Counted from the first letter of the stretch, positions 36,452-49,887 are shown. The stretch is DNA of 64,000 nt from Cocos nucifera (GCA_006176705.1 QRFJ01001021.1:310001-374000); one strand, 5' to 3'. Made by a program: numbers and translations. Notes: generated by a model from the letters alone, not told the origin.

Positions 36452-37449
36452 TGTTGGAGATAAACCCCACTTCCATCGAAGTCCAGTTCGATGCTCAACC
36501 TAATGCAACCAGTAGCCACAGAAGAGCTTCAGCTGACGGGTCTTAGCCAAACCCCTTCAGTCGGCCGAACTCTCCAGCGACCAAGCTCCTTCGAACCCCT
36601 TCATTCGACCGAACTTCTTAGCGACCGAGCTCCTTCGGACCCTCAGCGGCCGGGCTTAGCCAAACCCCTTTGGCCGAACTCTTCAGCGATCGAGCTTCTT
36701 CGAACTCTTAACGGCCGGGCCTTAGCCAAACTTCTTCAATTGATCGAACTCTTCAGCAGCAGAGCTTCAGTCAGACTCCTGCGAGAGCCGAAGTCCCTCC
36801 ATGCTCCTCCAGCCAGATGCCTGCGGGAGCCGAACTCTTTTTAAGCCCCCCTTTGGCAGAGCTCCTCAGCAGCCGAACTCCTTCCGGGCTCCTTTAGCTA
36901 TTGTTCCTCTTGGGCGGCCCTCCCCAGCCATATTCTCTTCGAAAGCCCGAACTCCTCCGAAATGGGTACACATCAAAGCTCTTCAATCCTTCATTCGGCT
37001 CCGAGCGACTCAGTATCAAGACAGCTGTCGCCATCACCATCAGTCCGCTACAGACAATAGCGACCCACTACCAGGCGGCGATGGTTGTCACCATCAATCC
37101 GTTGCAGGTGGCGCTGCAGATGGCGCCTTCCCCCAGGACTGACTCAACCAAACCTCGAGCAACCCGCCACCATGCGGCTACAGCTGTCACCATCGAGCTC
37201 CACCTATCAAAAGGACCTTTAGATATGCTAACTCTAATCTCTAAGCTCTCCTCTCCTTCTCTAAGCTCTACGGAACTCATTCTCGAGCACTCCATTTCTG
37301 TTGGCCAGAGCTGACTTGATCGTCGGAGGGTCCTGTCGGAGCCACCCCCCACCGGCTCCGAATGGGACTTTATTTTGCAGGTCCCCGACGGTGATCTCGT
37401 CCACCTCCGCTCCAGCTGGATCCGACGACAATCAGTTTCTGCGTCAACA
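36452..37449 (+). repeat. Gypsy 3' LTR
   Basis: Starts TGTTGGAGATAAACC and ends GCGTCAACA; homologous over its length to 17110-18116. Confidence 0.92.
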
Positions 37450-38375
37450 AAATGTTTTGATGAACCAGTATGAATTCACAATTTAGAATGCTGGTTAATA
37501 GTGATAGAGAGGAAGAGGAACATGTTTTTTCCATACTTTTTCTTTTTAGATCTTTCAAGTATAAAAATGCCATCACAAAGTGATTACAAGAGAATATTCT
37601 ATAGGACATCTAGTTTCCCAAGTTAATCGACTGTGTCTGAAAAAAGTTGATCAAGATATACCAAGGACAAAGATCATAAGGTTCAAAAACTCATGTCCAC
37701 TAGATACTATACAAAAGTTCAGAATACATGGTAATCCTTTTTTTTTTTTTTTGGATTGAAGGGAAGGTCGGGACCACCCAAAGATATGCAGTAATCAACA
37801 TATGAAAAGAAAGCTTTCTAAAAAGAAAAGAAAATATCAAAGAAAGAAGAACTCTAACAGACCATATTTGATATATGCTGAATAAGGATAAGATATTCCA
37901 ATAGATCTCATTCTTCAACTTTATTTTCTAAATATAGATTTACATTAAGTTTCTTACTTTTTTTTTGAAGTTCTTCGATCTGGTCTAGCATGTCGGCACT
38001 AAAGCAGTAAATAAGTACTTGTCATCTTCTACCAAAAAAAAAATAAGTACTTGTCATCTAGTAAAAACCTCTCCTCCAGCACTAGAGAGTTAAGAATAAG
38101 AACACAAGATAGCATATACAAAATAACTTTCATTAAAAGCTGACATACCGTAGCTTGTCATCAAAGCTAATAAACATAAGATTAGCCAAAATAACAATTA
38201 TAGATAACCATAGAAAAGATATTCTATCCATCTAAGACAATTAGTCTATCTACCAAGACAAAGTTACCAAACAAGATTTTGAAGTATTAGACACTTTGGG
38301 ATATCTTGATACTTTGGCACAAGTTCCAAATGCCTAAGTAACAATGAAAGAACAAGCTAAAGTATTAAATGCAGC
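37450..38375. other. Flank between Gypsy 3' LTR and MULE remains
   Basis: AT-rich, with a T run at 37738-37754 and a short duplicated aaataagtacttgtcatct (38011-38059). No gene recognised. It was continuous with 16642-17109 before the Gypsy insertion. Confidence 0.5.
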
Positions 38376-39040
38376 ATGCAATACATTAAGAAAACATGGC
38401 CCAACTACTTCCAATACCTCCAAAGACATCCACTTGATGATCCAAGTAAATGGTTACTAGTATATGACATGGGTAAATGCGGGTATGGAATAAGGAATAC
38501 AAATCTATCCAAAAGTTTCAATAAAATATTGAAGAAAGCTCACTCATTGCTAGTTACCGCACTTGTCCGTCTTTCTTTTGAATGCTTATTTAAGTGGTTT
38601 AGTATGCGACATGCGATAGTAGCATGGAGGAGGGAGACTGGCAGGGTGTTCACTAATAAAATTATACGTAGGTTAAATGAACACCAGCTAAAGTCTAGGA
38701 AGCATGGTGTGGTTAAATACAATAACCAATTAGATTTGTATAAGATTCGATTAAGACACAGATATTATAGCCCCAATGAACTTGATTATATACAAATAAT
38801 CAACTTAGGGGTTGGCACGTGCACATGTCGGAAGTCGTATACTACACTACCTATGCTCTCATTTGTTGATGACTATTATACTATTATCCATTATAAGTAG
38901 TCCTATGTGTCTACCTTTTATCCTCCAAAGAGTCCTCATTATTGGCCTGCATGGACTACACCTGACTCATACCGCATCTATTCACAAGACGACATGGAAA
39001 GGGGCATCTACAATCGAGGAGGATTCGAAATAATATAGAT
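38376..39040 (+). pseudogene. MULE (Mutator-like) transposase C-terminal fragment with SWIM zinc finger
   Basis: Blocks WLLVYDMGKCGYGIRNTNLS and SFNKILKKAHSLLVTALVRL match the C-terminal third of plant MuDR-type transposases. The following CTCRKSY is the start of the SWIM finger (CxC...CxH), whose later Cys/His are not kept. The usual tail (TFYPPKSPHYWP) is seen in frame after a stop. The catalytic DDE part is absent from the window, possibly lost or left of the Gypsy insertion. Confidence 0.8.
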
Positions 39041-39348
39041 ACAATGGAGAGCCAAAATATGGTTCGTTATAAATTAGGCAAGCAAATGGGGTACAACCGA
39101 TGTAGATGCCCCTAATAGCGTAGATTTATCATTTTCTTTCATGTGACTAACAGACTTTCTTTATGTAAAGCTTGTATTTTTTTTAAAATTTATTTTGGTT
39201 ATGTAATTATATCAAATAAATGTTTAAAAAAATTAATGAAATGAATCTGTTATATATGTTGGCTATTTATCATCAATATTATTTCTTACCATCTTTGATG
39301 TTTCTTATTATCTTTGTCGTTAGTATAGTCTTTTCATTTTATGCCTCA

Positions 39349-40499
39349 GAAATGGCTACTTCAGACTTAAACTTGCATCTAGGATTGATTGATCCTACCA
39401 TGCTATACCTCCAAAGTTGACACTATAGTAACCTTATCTATTCTGGAGAGGACATGGGGCCCTTACGCTGCAGAATTAGAGCTCAACCACGATGCATGCC
39501 TGACGGCCACATAATCGGGTCATAGCGTATCTTCACATCATCGATTTTTGTGGAGTTTATAGAGTTTGGAATATGCAGTTAGATTGGGCCCTCATTATAG
39601 CCATGATACAGCGATGGCATTGGGAGACTCATACTTTCCATCTTCACATCGGGAAGGTGACGATCATATTGTAGGCATGTACTATTCTCCTTGAACTACA
39701 AGTGCATGGGCTTGCCATCAATGGTACTGTGCAGATTATCTGGTTGGACCTCTATGAGGAATTATTTGGGATCAAACTGCCAAAGGCAATATTGTCAGGG
39801 TCTTCGCTGAGATTTCATTGATTTTGCAATACATTCTACCACTTAGCGGATGATGCAAATGATGAGACCATGTAGAGGCATGCTCGAGCATTTATTCTGT
39901 CTTATTGGTAGCCATCTATTAACCAATAAGTGTGGTTCCTACGTGCAGTTGTTGTACTTACTCATGCTATATGATCTCCATGCATGTGGGCAAATGAGTT
40001 GGGGCAGCACTACTTTGACCTTCTTGTATCGTAAGCTCTGCAAGATCACCAGAGTAGATGTGCATGAGATAGCTGAGCCGTTGGTGTTGCTACAGCTTTA
40101 GATATGGGAGCATTTACATGTTAGACGGTCAGATAGGATACTCCTCAGGATAGAAGCCCACCAGCTAACACTGGAAGATGATGCAGTAGGCCATGGCCCA
40201 TTAGGGAAGGACGATGTTGGTATGGAGGGCCTGTTTGGTGGGATATAGCATGATTTAACTGATCCACTTGGATCCAGGTATATAACCAGTAGCGCTAATT
40301 TTTTATGATAAATGACTAAATGCTTTCATAGAATAACATATTGACTTTATTTTGGATAGGTGGAGAACTCGACTGACTGATACATGATCTCTGATGTCAT
40401 ATATAATTATATATTATAGAGATCAGCTTGACCAATAGCGCGATGATTAAATGGTGTGGATGCCTTACACACTGGAGATACTTGCCACATTGCCTGAGG
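39349..40499 (+). pseudogene. Plant mobile domain (MAIN-like) pseudogene, two exons
   Basis: The plant mobile domain occurs in MAIN/MAIL proteins and in transposon-borne genes. Visible blocks: LDPTMLYLQS-like start (39390), QLDWALIIAMIQRWHWETHT (39570) with FHLHIGKVTIIL, INGTVQIIWLDLYEELFGIK (39715-39780), then in another frame GQMSWGSTTLTFLYRKLC and AEPLVLLQL (39985-40100). An intron 40278-40359 (gtatat...gatag) is followed by RWRTRLTD and VWMPYTLEILATLPE, the normal next block. Stops and frameshifts are many. Coding sequence ends at the splice donor next to the Athila-type LTR. Confidence 0.82.
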
Positions 40500-40504
40500 T
40501 ATGT

Positions 40505-41612
40505 TGATGCTCATCGTTATAGCACTAAAGATAATATTAAACCTGATCCTACTATTAGTTAGAATAGCAGTGAGTCGGATATCAATTTTTTTGAAGATTA
40601 TTGACTGAATTATTTTAATTTTAATTAAAAATAAAATTTTAAATTAATCTTTAAGCAAATAGATTAAAAAAATTAATTTAGATTTAGCAAATTAAAATAA
40701 AAAAATAAATATTAATTAATTAAGGATTTCAAGAAATAGTTAAAGATAAAAAGAGAAATTTTGTCTCAGATTTTAGTTCTGTCTTTCAGTATTCAAGTCT
40801 ATAATTGATTTATCTACTCTTTTTATCAATAACATGTAGTCTTATATATGTTTTCTTGACTTAATTCTAACATAACTTATTTTACCAAGCATGGACCATA
40901 CATAATACGATCATGATCTATTTCACATATATAGATTATTTAAATAATGCAATCAAAAAATATGAATATAAATTTAATAAATCTTATAATTCATTCTAAT
41001 TTAAGTACAAATCGTATTTTTTCATGATCACGATCTATCTTCTTAGTTATAAATTATAAGAAAATAAATATTAAAGTATAATAAGAGAAGTATGTAAATA
41101 ATAAATAAATAAATTTTATTACTCAATAAAAAGATAAAATAAGATTTAAATTATAAACTCTCATATTGAAGATTTTTCTTACTTTCCAAGATACGAGATC
41201 TTTAGCCCAATATGATTGAGGATTTGTTCACTTCCGGCACCTTCAAACTCCTTGGATGAAGGGTGGAAGAAAAAGAAGGGAAGAAGAAAGAAGAAAGAAA
41301 GAAGAGAGGAGACGAGGGAAGAGAGAAACTTGGGCTTTTGGGAGAAAGAAGGGCCTGCAGGCTGCTAAGAGGACCTCAGAGAGAGCTAAGGCATGGGGAG
41401 GATTAAATAGAGGAAAAATGGGATTTAAGAGTTCTTCCCAAACTCTATTTTTGAATTTGGCTCGAATTCCCCTTGTTTGCTGAATCCTGATCGTTTGATT
41501 GAGATCAAATGCTTCAAAAACCACCAAAAATCCCACCACCAGCCATTGATTAACATCCTGATTGATTCTAGACCATCGGATCGCTTGATTAGGGCATTCT
41601 GTACCATTGGAT
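40505..41612 (-). repeat. Athila-like LTR, part beyond the Copia-2 insertion
   Basis: Second part of the LTR in reading order. It contains the TATA-like motif and a CT-rich leader. It ends at TGATGCTC (plus strand), directly after the TATGT that follows the plant-mobile-domain exon. With 52517-53149 it makes an LTR of about 1.74 kb. Confidence 0.6.
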
Positions 41613-44245
41613 TGATGGTATGCAGTGCAAAATTTCTAACTCTACTTTCAATTTTTTTAAAAAAATTAATTAATGCAGCAAAAAATAAAATTAATCTAAT
41701 TAATTTAGAGCTACTAATCCTATCAGAAAATCCTACACTAAGGATCTAAATGTGATATACATGCATTTCAAATCTAAAAATTAAATCGATAGCAGTAAAC
41801 TATTTACTACTACACTACGTGTTCAGAACATAATACCTATATGGGTAGCCAAACTCCACAATCCGATCAACGTCGGAGAGGTCCACTCATCGCGATATAG
41901 CCACACAGTATGTTTGGCCTCCGCGGATCGTCCACATGAGATTCTGATCCCAATCGGCTCCTTCCGAGTGCTAGCTTAATGCCGAAACCCTTCGACGGCT
42001 ATTATCGACCAAATAGCTTCAATCTTTGTCCATGGGCTCTTCGGATGCTCTGGATTGTCAATGGACATAGATGAGAGATAGAGGAGGTACTCCTAAAAGT
42101 TTGGTGGGCTCACAGCACTCGTAGCTCACAAATTCTCATCCCAAATCCTAGGTTGAAACCCTAGGATATGCACTCAGAAAACCCTACGCCCACACCTCTC
42201 TTTGCAATTTTTTTTCAAGATTTTTTTTGAATTTGATCTCATGTAGAAGGGGCTCACAGACTGGTCTCTCACTCAAATGTGATATCACACATGCCCTAAT
42301 GACTCCTTTTATTTTGCGCCATGCAGTGGGGAGTACGCATGAAGGGATAAATCAGGGTTGTTGCACATTCAAATTTGAACACCATTCAAATTTAAATTGC
42401 ACCAACCTAGAGTTTATCCACAAGGGGCATCAGAGGATTGAGAACACACCCTCTTGTGCATGAAAAATAAAACATGAGAACTCTTTCTCATGAAGAAATG
42501 TAGGCACACAAAAAGATATGGCACATGGATAAGAATGGGGTTGGTTTCTTATTTAAATTTGAATCTTATTCAAACTTGAAACACTAACCCCCAATCCTTA
42601 TCCATCTGGGGCATGGAGAAACTAGGCGTGGACTCTTCTTAGCATAGAAAAATTGTTATGAGAAATAATTTCTCATAAAGAAAGATGGGCGTAGAGAGAT
42701 GAGGTGGCGCAGGAAGAGGAGACTAGTCAAACTAGTCTCAAACTGATTTTATCCAATTAGGCCAAGTCCAAACCAATTCAGCTAAGCCTAATTAGACCAA
42801 ATTAAATCAACCTATTTAGGCTTAATTAGGCTCGATTAAATTTTAATAAAATTAAGAATTGATCAAGCCCAACTCCTGATCAAATCAGGGATCAAACCTC
42901 CTCGGTGATTAGGTCATCTCATAATCTAATCGGATCAAACCGATCTGAATTCAATTCAATTGGACTTGATCCAAAAATTAATACTCAATTAAATTAAGTT
43001 AATTAGTGATCAAATCACTAATTAAATTTTTTAAAAATATGGATTTCAAATTCAGTGGATATCCGGACAATAGGGTCCCATTAAAATAAAACTCTAGATC
43101 AAAGAGTACCAAATCAGTGGAACTCTTGACCCGATATCCCAAACAAGTGAAACTTATGATCATAGAGTCCCAGACCAGTAAAACTCTCGATTATAGAGTC
43201 CTAAATAGGTAGGACTCAGAGTTTCAGCCTAGTAGGACTCTCGATTGAAGAATCTTAGTCTAGTGGGACTCTTGACCGTAGAGTTTCAATCTAGTGGGAC
43301 TCTTCACCAGCCATCAGATCAAATAGAAATCTCTAGTATATATGACCCCATAGGTTCGATCCTAAGTCAGTAGCATAGAAACTACTTTTTGTACTAATCG
43401 AAGTGACCATCTAGCAATGGTACCTGACATCCGAATAGGTCGAATAGTCGCAATTGCAATATTCAAAACCTACGTAAATATGATTACCGCATAATTCATC
43501 CCTTTGACCTCTATGTACAAGGATGACTCAGAGTTAAACTGTCAATCCTAAAAAATACATCCAAATCATGTTTCATTGCAATCAGTCCTATGACTCCTTA
43601 CTAAGACTATCCTGACCAAGATTTTGCTAAATTGAAATATAATTAAACATAGCTCCTGAACCGGAGTAGTCAATCCCATCTTGACTCACACACCGACTCC
43701 TCAAGTACTTGACTGTGCCCAAAAATCTTTCATCACTGAATTAGAAATTTAGGTAGTTTGGCACTAAAGCATAGTGAGTTGCTTTGAAGTTATCATGGTG
43801 ATCTTAAGTCAGAGAGATACTTATACCCATATTCCATCAAAGCAAATCTTGACAACAGAAAAGCTCCAGAGTTGGTTATGTTCAGTACAGATGTACCCCT
43901 ATATCTTATCTGTATGCCATACCAATGTCTCCACATTCTTTGGTTAAGAGGACAACCAATCCATATGGCACACAATGACCTATACTCGATAAATATTATC
44001 GTTCTTAATAACAACATATCATTTGGTCATGAACAGATTTAAGGACTAAACGATAAATCCTTCTTTGTCGATTCTAAATAGTCCTAAGGACTTCACCACA
44101 ACACAGGAGTTCATTAGAAAATAAAAAAATTTATGATGAAAAATATCAAAATAACTTTTATTTATTTATAATTCATATACAAATATAAATATTTAGCTCA
44201 ACCATCAACAGACTGTCGATTGGCTTTGAAATACTATTCCCAATA
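41613..44245 (-). repeat. Copia-2 3' LTR
   Basis: Runs from TGATGGTATGCAGTG to ATTCCCAATA (plus strand). Contains five or six degenerate copies of an agagtcccag...gtgggactct motif at 43070-43310, repeated in the other LTR. Confidence 0.95.
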
Positions 44246-44258
44246 ATCTTCCACTTAG
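44246..44258 (-). other. Copia-2 polypurine tract
   Basis: AAGTGGAAGAT on the - strand touches the LTR start; it resembles the Copia-1 tract. Confidence 0.75.
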
Positions 44259-44269
44259 ACTAAAGCCAA

Positions 44270-45760
44270 TCGGTGTGGTATCTAATATCCATCTTCAACT
44301 TGAAGTCATCAAACTCCTTCACCGCAATAGCTTTAGTGAATGGATCGACCAAGTTCTTCTTTCCGTCGATCTTCTAAAGATCAACATCACATCGATCCAT
44401 GATCTTTCAGATAAGGTGATAGCGACATAGAATATGCTTCGTCCGCTAGTGTGCTTTCGATTTTTTCGTCTGAGCAATAGCTCTAGAGCTGTCACAGTAG
44501 AGCAGAACTAGACCATCAAGAAAGGGTATCACTCCAAGCTCGATGATGAACTTCTTCAGCCACACCACTTTTTTAGCAGCATCTGATGCAGCAACATACT
44601 CCACCTTACAAATTAAGTCGGCCATGATGTGCAGTTTGAAACTCTTCCAGCAGATAGCTCCATCATTAAGGATAAACACATACTCCGACACACTCTTACT
44701 GTTATCATCATTAGACTGAAAACTAGAATCTATAAACCTTACAAGTCTCAAGTCCGACTCACCATAAACAAGCCACTGGTCCTTAGTATTTCTTAAATAC
44801 TTTAGGATGATTTTAACAATCTTCCAGTGGTTCTTTCCTGAATCAGATTAGTATCTACTCACTATTCCTAGTCATGCCACATCTGATCACGTACATATCA
44901 TGGCATACATGATAGAGTCCACTACCGAAGTATATAAAATTCTACTCATACGCTCTCTCTCTTGAGGTATTGTCGGATAATTTCTCTTCGAGAGAAAAAT
45001 TTTATGATCTATCGGTAGATAGTCTTTCTTAAAATTCTCCATGCTGAACCTTTTCAACATAGTATCTATACACGTGGATTGGGACAATCCAAGCAACCTC
45101 TTAAATCTATCTCTATAGATCTTCATTCCTAGGATGTAGGAAGCTTCTTCCAGATTCTTCATGGAGAATTATGACGACAGTCAGATCTTTATTTCCTATA
45201 ATGTAGGAATATCATTCTCGATTAAAAGAATATCATCCACATACAATACTAGAAATACAACCGCTGGACCATTCGCCCACTTATATATACAAGACTCTTC
45301 TCTATTCTTAACGAAATCATACATCTTGATCGTCCTATCAAAACGTACGTTCTAACTCTGAGAAGCCTGCTTCAGTCCATAAATGGACCTTTGAAGCCTA
45401 CACACTTTAGACTCATCTGTGGATGTGAATCTTTCAGGTTGTATCATATACACCTCTTCGTCCAGCTCTCCATTAAGAAAAGCTGTCTTCACATCCATCT
45501 ACCAGATTTTATAGTCTAGATGGACAGCTATCATAAGCATAATCTGAATGGACTTAAGCATTACCATAGGAGAAAATATCTCATCATTTTCTATACTACA
45601 ACGTTGACGATACTCCTTGAAAACCAGATGAGCTTTGTAGGTCTCCAACTTCTCATCTGCGCTTCTTTTTTTTTTTAAGACCACTTACACCCAATGAATT
45701 TTACCCCTTCAAATGGATCAACCAATGTTCATACATCATTGACCTTTATAGACTCCATTT
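44270..45760 (-). pseudogene. Copia-2 reverse transcriptase and RNase H pseudogene
   Basis: RT pieces: KLETYKAHLVFKEYRQR (45640), IQIMLMIAVHLDYKIW (45500), then the broken YVDD region near 45240 and NLEEASYILGMKIYRDR (45160). RNase H: FIDSSFQSNDDNSKSVSEYV, ICWKSFKLHIMADLICKVEY (44600) and LYCDSSRAIA. Broken by stops and frameshifts. Confidence 0.9.
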
Positions 45761-45799
45761 TAAATTTCATGGTCTTAAGCCATTTCTCAGAATCGGATC

Positions 45800-46975
45800 T
45801 CTGCATTGCATCCATGTAGATGGTCGAATCATCATTATTCTCATCGAGTTCGATAGGATCACCATCTCGGACCAAGAAACTATAGTATCTATCCAGTTGA
45901 TATGGTACTCTATCAGATCATCTTAAGGATGTAGGTACAATGGACTCCGAATCTGATCTAATCATATTCGGTTCAGATTCAACTATATGTATCAATTTTT
46001 CCACCTGCCAAACTTTCTCAAATTCGATCTTAGAGGCATTAGTCCCTTTACCAAGAAGCTCATTTTCTAAAAAGATTGTCTTACGATTGACAAATACCTT
46101 TTGTTCATCAGTTAGGTAGAAGTAATATTCTTTGGTTTCTTTTAGGTATCCTATAAAATAACACTTGTCAGACCTAGATCCAAGTTTGTCTGTTACTAAA
46201 TATTTGACATAAGCCGGACACCCCCAAATCTTAAGGTGCGAGAGTATTAGCTAACGTCCTGTCCATATCTCATATGACATTTTGGCTATAGACTTAGTCG
46301 GAACCCTATTCAGAATGTAACAAGCTGACTCGAACGCATATCCTCATAAAAAGATCGACAGGCTAGTAGATCCTATCATGGATTAAACCATGTCTAATAG
46401 GATTCGATTCCTTCTTTTAGACACACCATTATGCTGTAATATTTCTGAAGGAGTCCATTGGGAGAGAATTTCATTCTCCCCAAGATATGTCAGAAATTCA
46501 CTGGAAAGATACTCACCCTCTCGGTCAGATCGAAGAATTTTAATACTCTTCCTAATTTGCTTTTCTACCTCATTATGAAATAGTTTGAATATGTCAAATG
46601 ACTCCGACTTATACTTCATTAAATAAACATACCCATACCTCGATAGGTCGTCTGTGAAGGTTATGAAGTAGAAATATCCACCTCTAGCACTTAAGCTGAT
46701 GGGTTCACATACATCAAAATGTACTAGACTCAAGAGTTCACTAGCTCTCTTATCTTTTTCAGTAAAAGATGACTTGGTCATCTTACTAAGAAGACAGGAC
46801 TCACAGATTGGAAGTGATTCATAATCACTGACTTCAAGAATTCTTTCTTGAGCCAACCTATTTATTCTGTTCTTATTGACATGACCTAGCCTATAGTGCC
46901 AAAAGTAGACTTCAGACATATTACTAATTCTAAGATGTTTATCTGAGGATCGAACCACATTAACAGGCTAAGATA
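45800..46975 (-). pseudogene. Copia-2 gag-pre-integrase and integrase pseudogene
   Basis: 191-codon open stretch (46958-46383) with WHYRLGHVNKNRINRLAQE, CESCLLSKMTKSSF, FITFTDDLSRYGYVYLMKY and KILRSDREGEYLS. The integrase Asp and Glu regions are visible but altered (VHFDVCEP; LQHNGVSKRRNR). The C-terminal integrase part is only traceable in fragments. Confidence 0.9.
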
Positions 46976-47199
46976 GTAAGTAAATTTTATTATTTAATTA
47001 TCCAACAAACATCGTAACATCATTCAAAATGATATTATAAATATTTTTTTTATTGAAAATTCATAACAGTACATAGCCAAAAAGTCTATAGAAATAACAT
47101 TCAATAAAAAAACTTGGACAATAATGACATTCATTAAAAATTACATTATGAGAATTGATTATAAGGTTCATGATTCATAAAGCTAGAACTGAAACTTAT

Positions 47200-48218
47200 C
47201 TTCCATCTCCAACATTCAGAAATCTTTCATCTTCATCAAATCTCCTACTGACCTGCAAATCCTGTATCGAATTATAAATATAATAAGAACTTTCGGTATC
47301 TAATACTCAAGCAGTAGTATCACATATCGAGAAGTTGCAAGGTGTTATCATATAATTATCTTGCCCAGTAACTGCTTGCTTCTTTCTCAATCTGTTTGGA
47401 TTCAGTGAGGCAATGTATCGAGGATAGTTCCTCTTCTAGTGCTCTTGCTTCTTGCAAAAAAAATATTCTACCTAGCTCTGGTCGAACTTACGCTTCTTAG
47501 TCTGACCCTGTGCAAATATTCCAGCATGCGACTGCACCTTCTTATTATTCTTCTTCTTCACTTTCTTAAAGGATCAACGACCAGAAGAAGTTTCTTCCAC
47601 TGCATTCACCATCTTCTTATGGAGCTGGTGATCCTTCTCAAAGTTCTGCAGTAACCTCAATAAGCTATGGTAGTTCACTACGGACTTTGTCATTCGAAAA
47701 TGAGTAAAAAAGAGGAGGAAGGACTTGGGCAAAGAATTCAGGATCACATCCTTCCCGATCTGCTCATGCAGGAAAAAGTCCAGCTTACTCAGGTACTCAA
47801 TCATCTCGATCATGTACAATACATGATCGGTGAGTGAGGCCCCATCCCTCATCCGAGCATTGAAAATGGCATAACTAGTCTTATACCTTTCAATGTCATC
47901 AGAAATATGAAAGGAGTAGTTCAACATTTAAAGCATCTCCTGAGGCTGGGCATTTTCGAACATGCAGCTAAACTCATCATTCATTACCATCAGCATTATG
48001 CACCGAATGGTGGTGCGGTCATTGAGCCACTTTTGATAAGTATCTCTAACCGTCTTACTAGCATTCGGGGCTGGCTCCTCAGGTGCCAGATCCGTTAAAA
48101 TATATAGAATTCACTCATGCTCCAGGACTATCTTCAACTTTCGATACTAGCTATTGAAGCTTGATCCCATGAGTTTGTCATTATCTAACAATGATCGAAG
48201 CGATAAGGTAGTGGTCAT
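47200..48218 (-). pseudogene. Copia-2 gag and protease pseudogene
   Basis: The start MTTTLSLRSLLDNDKLMG lies at 48218. Then come WLNDRTTIRCIMLMVMNDEF, the gag block HVLYMIEMIEYLSKLDF, a zinc-knuckle remnant FFCKKQEHWKRNYPRY (47430) and protease VLDTESSYYIYNS (47310; DTESS in place of DTGSS or DSGSS). At least four stops. Confidence 0.87.
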
Positions 48219-49887
48219 TTCTGCACAAAAAAAAAATCAAATCTAATTAGTATATGAATTATTTATCCTAAAGATTTGGACTTTAGTCTAAAGGTTCTCC
48301 TACTATTTTATACGAACCAGTAGCCTCTACCTCTAATTCAAAAAATTACTTTAATTTCTTAGTAGATACTAGAATCCATACAGACTATACACGAGTCCAA
48401 CTTTGGTTGGTCAATCCATGTGCATCTATGGGTAGATTCATAATCAATTATTTTTTTAAATAATTTTTAGTATTTTAATTTTATCCTAAAAATCTAATCA
48501 GTAGACTTTGGCCTCCATTGAAAAGATTCAATTAGGTCCAATCATTAACATAACCATATTTAGTGCATCTAACTAACAAATAATCAGGCTCGACTTTGAT
48601 CGGCCAACCTGACCACTATTGGAAACACACGATCAAATCATCATATTATGAATGATAATTCTATTAGTTAATAAGCACCAGGCCTTTGGGCCTTTAATAA
48701 TTATTAAACTAATAGACCCATTATCACTCAACTTAATGGGAGGCTATGACCTAGCTATCACCATAACTATATCATTTTTAAGGATCAAATAATTTTAGAA
48801 GATTTTATTAATTGATTTTAAGAAGAAGAGAAAGGAAGAATTAACCAGCCAATTTTAATTCTCTCACCGACTTTACCAAGTTAGATAAAAAAGGACTTAA
48901 TTTAAGCTGGCATTAGGAGCATCTAAATCAATTATACTGATTTACCTAATTGACATGGGTGAGCCCAAATCACCAAGTGATCTAATCAAAATCTAACTCA
49001 CCAGGATGGTCAGGTAAGTGAGATTAGTGGAAGGGATATACCATTAACTCATCAAAAATTGAATCAGTGCGAGTAGCTCTTAATTAAAAACCACTGGTCA
49101 AGGATGCCAAATTTATCTTAGACATCATCCAATTCATTAGTTTCAATTTGACCAATCTAGTAATTTTGGATTCGATCGCATAGCCACGAATCAAGTCTAT
49201 TTGATCCTCATTTAAGGCATGGACTTGACCAACTACAACTATTGTAATTAAGTCTAAAAAGTCCTTAACCTAATCTAAATCAATATTTGATTAGAATTGA
49301 TCAATTACTCTAATTTAGTCCATTCTTTAACTAACCTTAAGTCTAACCCAATTAATGCTCTTAATTCATCTAACCCAATAATCCATATTTTATGGTCAAT
49401 GACTTAGGATCTTTAATTCATAATTTTAGATCCTAATTCATAATACTTAATCCTTAATTAAATTTTGGACTGAGGATTGGGTTTCAGCATTTTAAAAATA
49501 TTTTTTAAAATTATGAAAGGTTCTTTACAACATAGCACTGTTCACTAAATGGGTCGATTTATTTCAAAAATAGATTGGCTCATTTCATAAATAGTACTAG
49601 TTATAGGTTTTATATACACTACATAAATATAATCATGAATCTAAATTTAGATCTAATCTAACACATTCATGATTAATATTAGATTAAATCTAAAATTTTA
49701 TGATTAATTTTTAGATCAGCAACATACCAGGACAACTTATACACTGTAGGGGATAAATCTTACAGTAGGACAACCTACAGTCCATGCAATCATGATTTTA
49801 CTTTTAAAATTAAAAATTAAATTATTATTTAGATCTAATTTAAAAATAATCTAAACATACATATACATCACATTTAAAAATCTAGAT
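48219..49887 (-). other. Copia-2 untranslated leader
   Basis: 1.7 kb without coding features. The block 49008-49125 is similar to 30864-30985 in the Copia-1 leader. Confidence 0.75.

Larger units (their letters stand above)
17110..37449 (+). mobile_element. Ty3/Gypsy LTR retrotransposon, Tat-type, non-autonomous by decay
   Basis: LTRs of 1,007 and 998 bp (17110-18116 and 36452-37449) begin TGTTGG. The flanks AAATA (17105-17109) and AAATG (37450-37454) are a target duplication with one change. Internal order gag, protease, RT, RNase H, second (archaeal-type) RNase H, integrase marks the Tat group (Ogre/Retand-like). About 10 kb without the nested Copia element at 23985-34308. A palindromic tandem array fills the space between integrase and the 3' LTR. 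By eye the LTRs are about 88% identical in their first 130 bp. Every ORF carries several stops. Confidence 0.9.

Noticed and set aside
41243..41539. 98-codon - strand ORF with a Leu/Ser-rich start
   Set aside because: Lies in the pyrimidine-rich leader of the Athila-like LTR; no family features.
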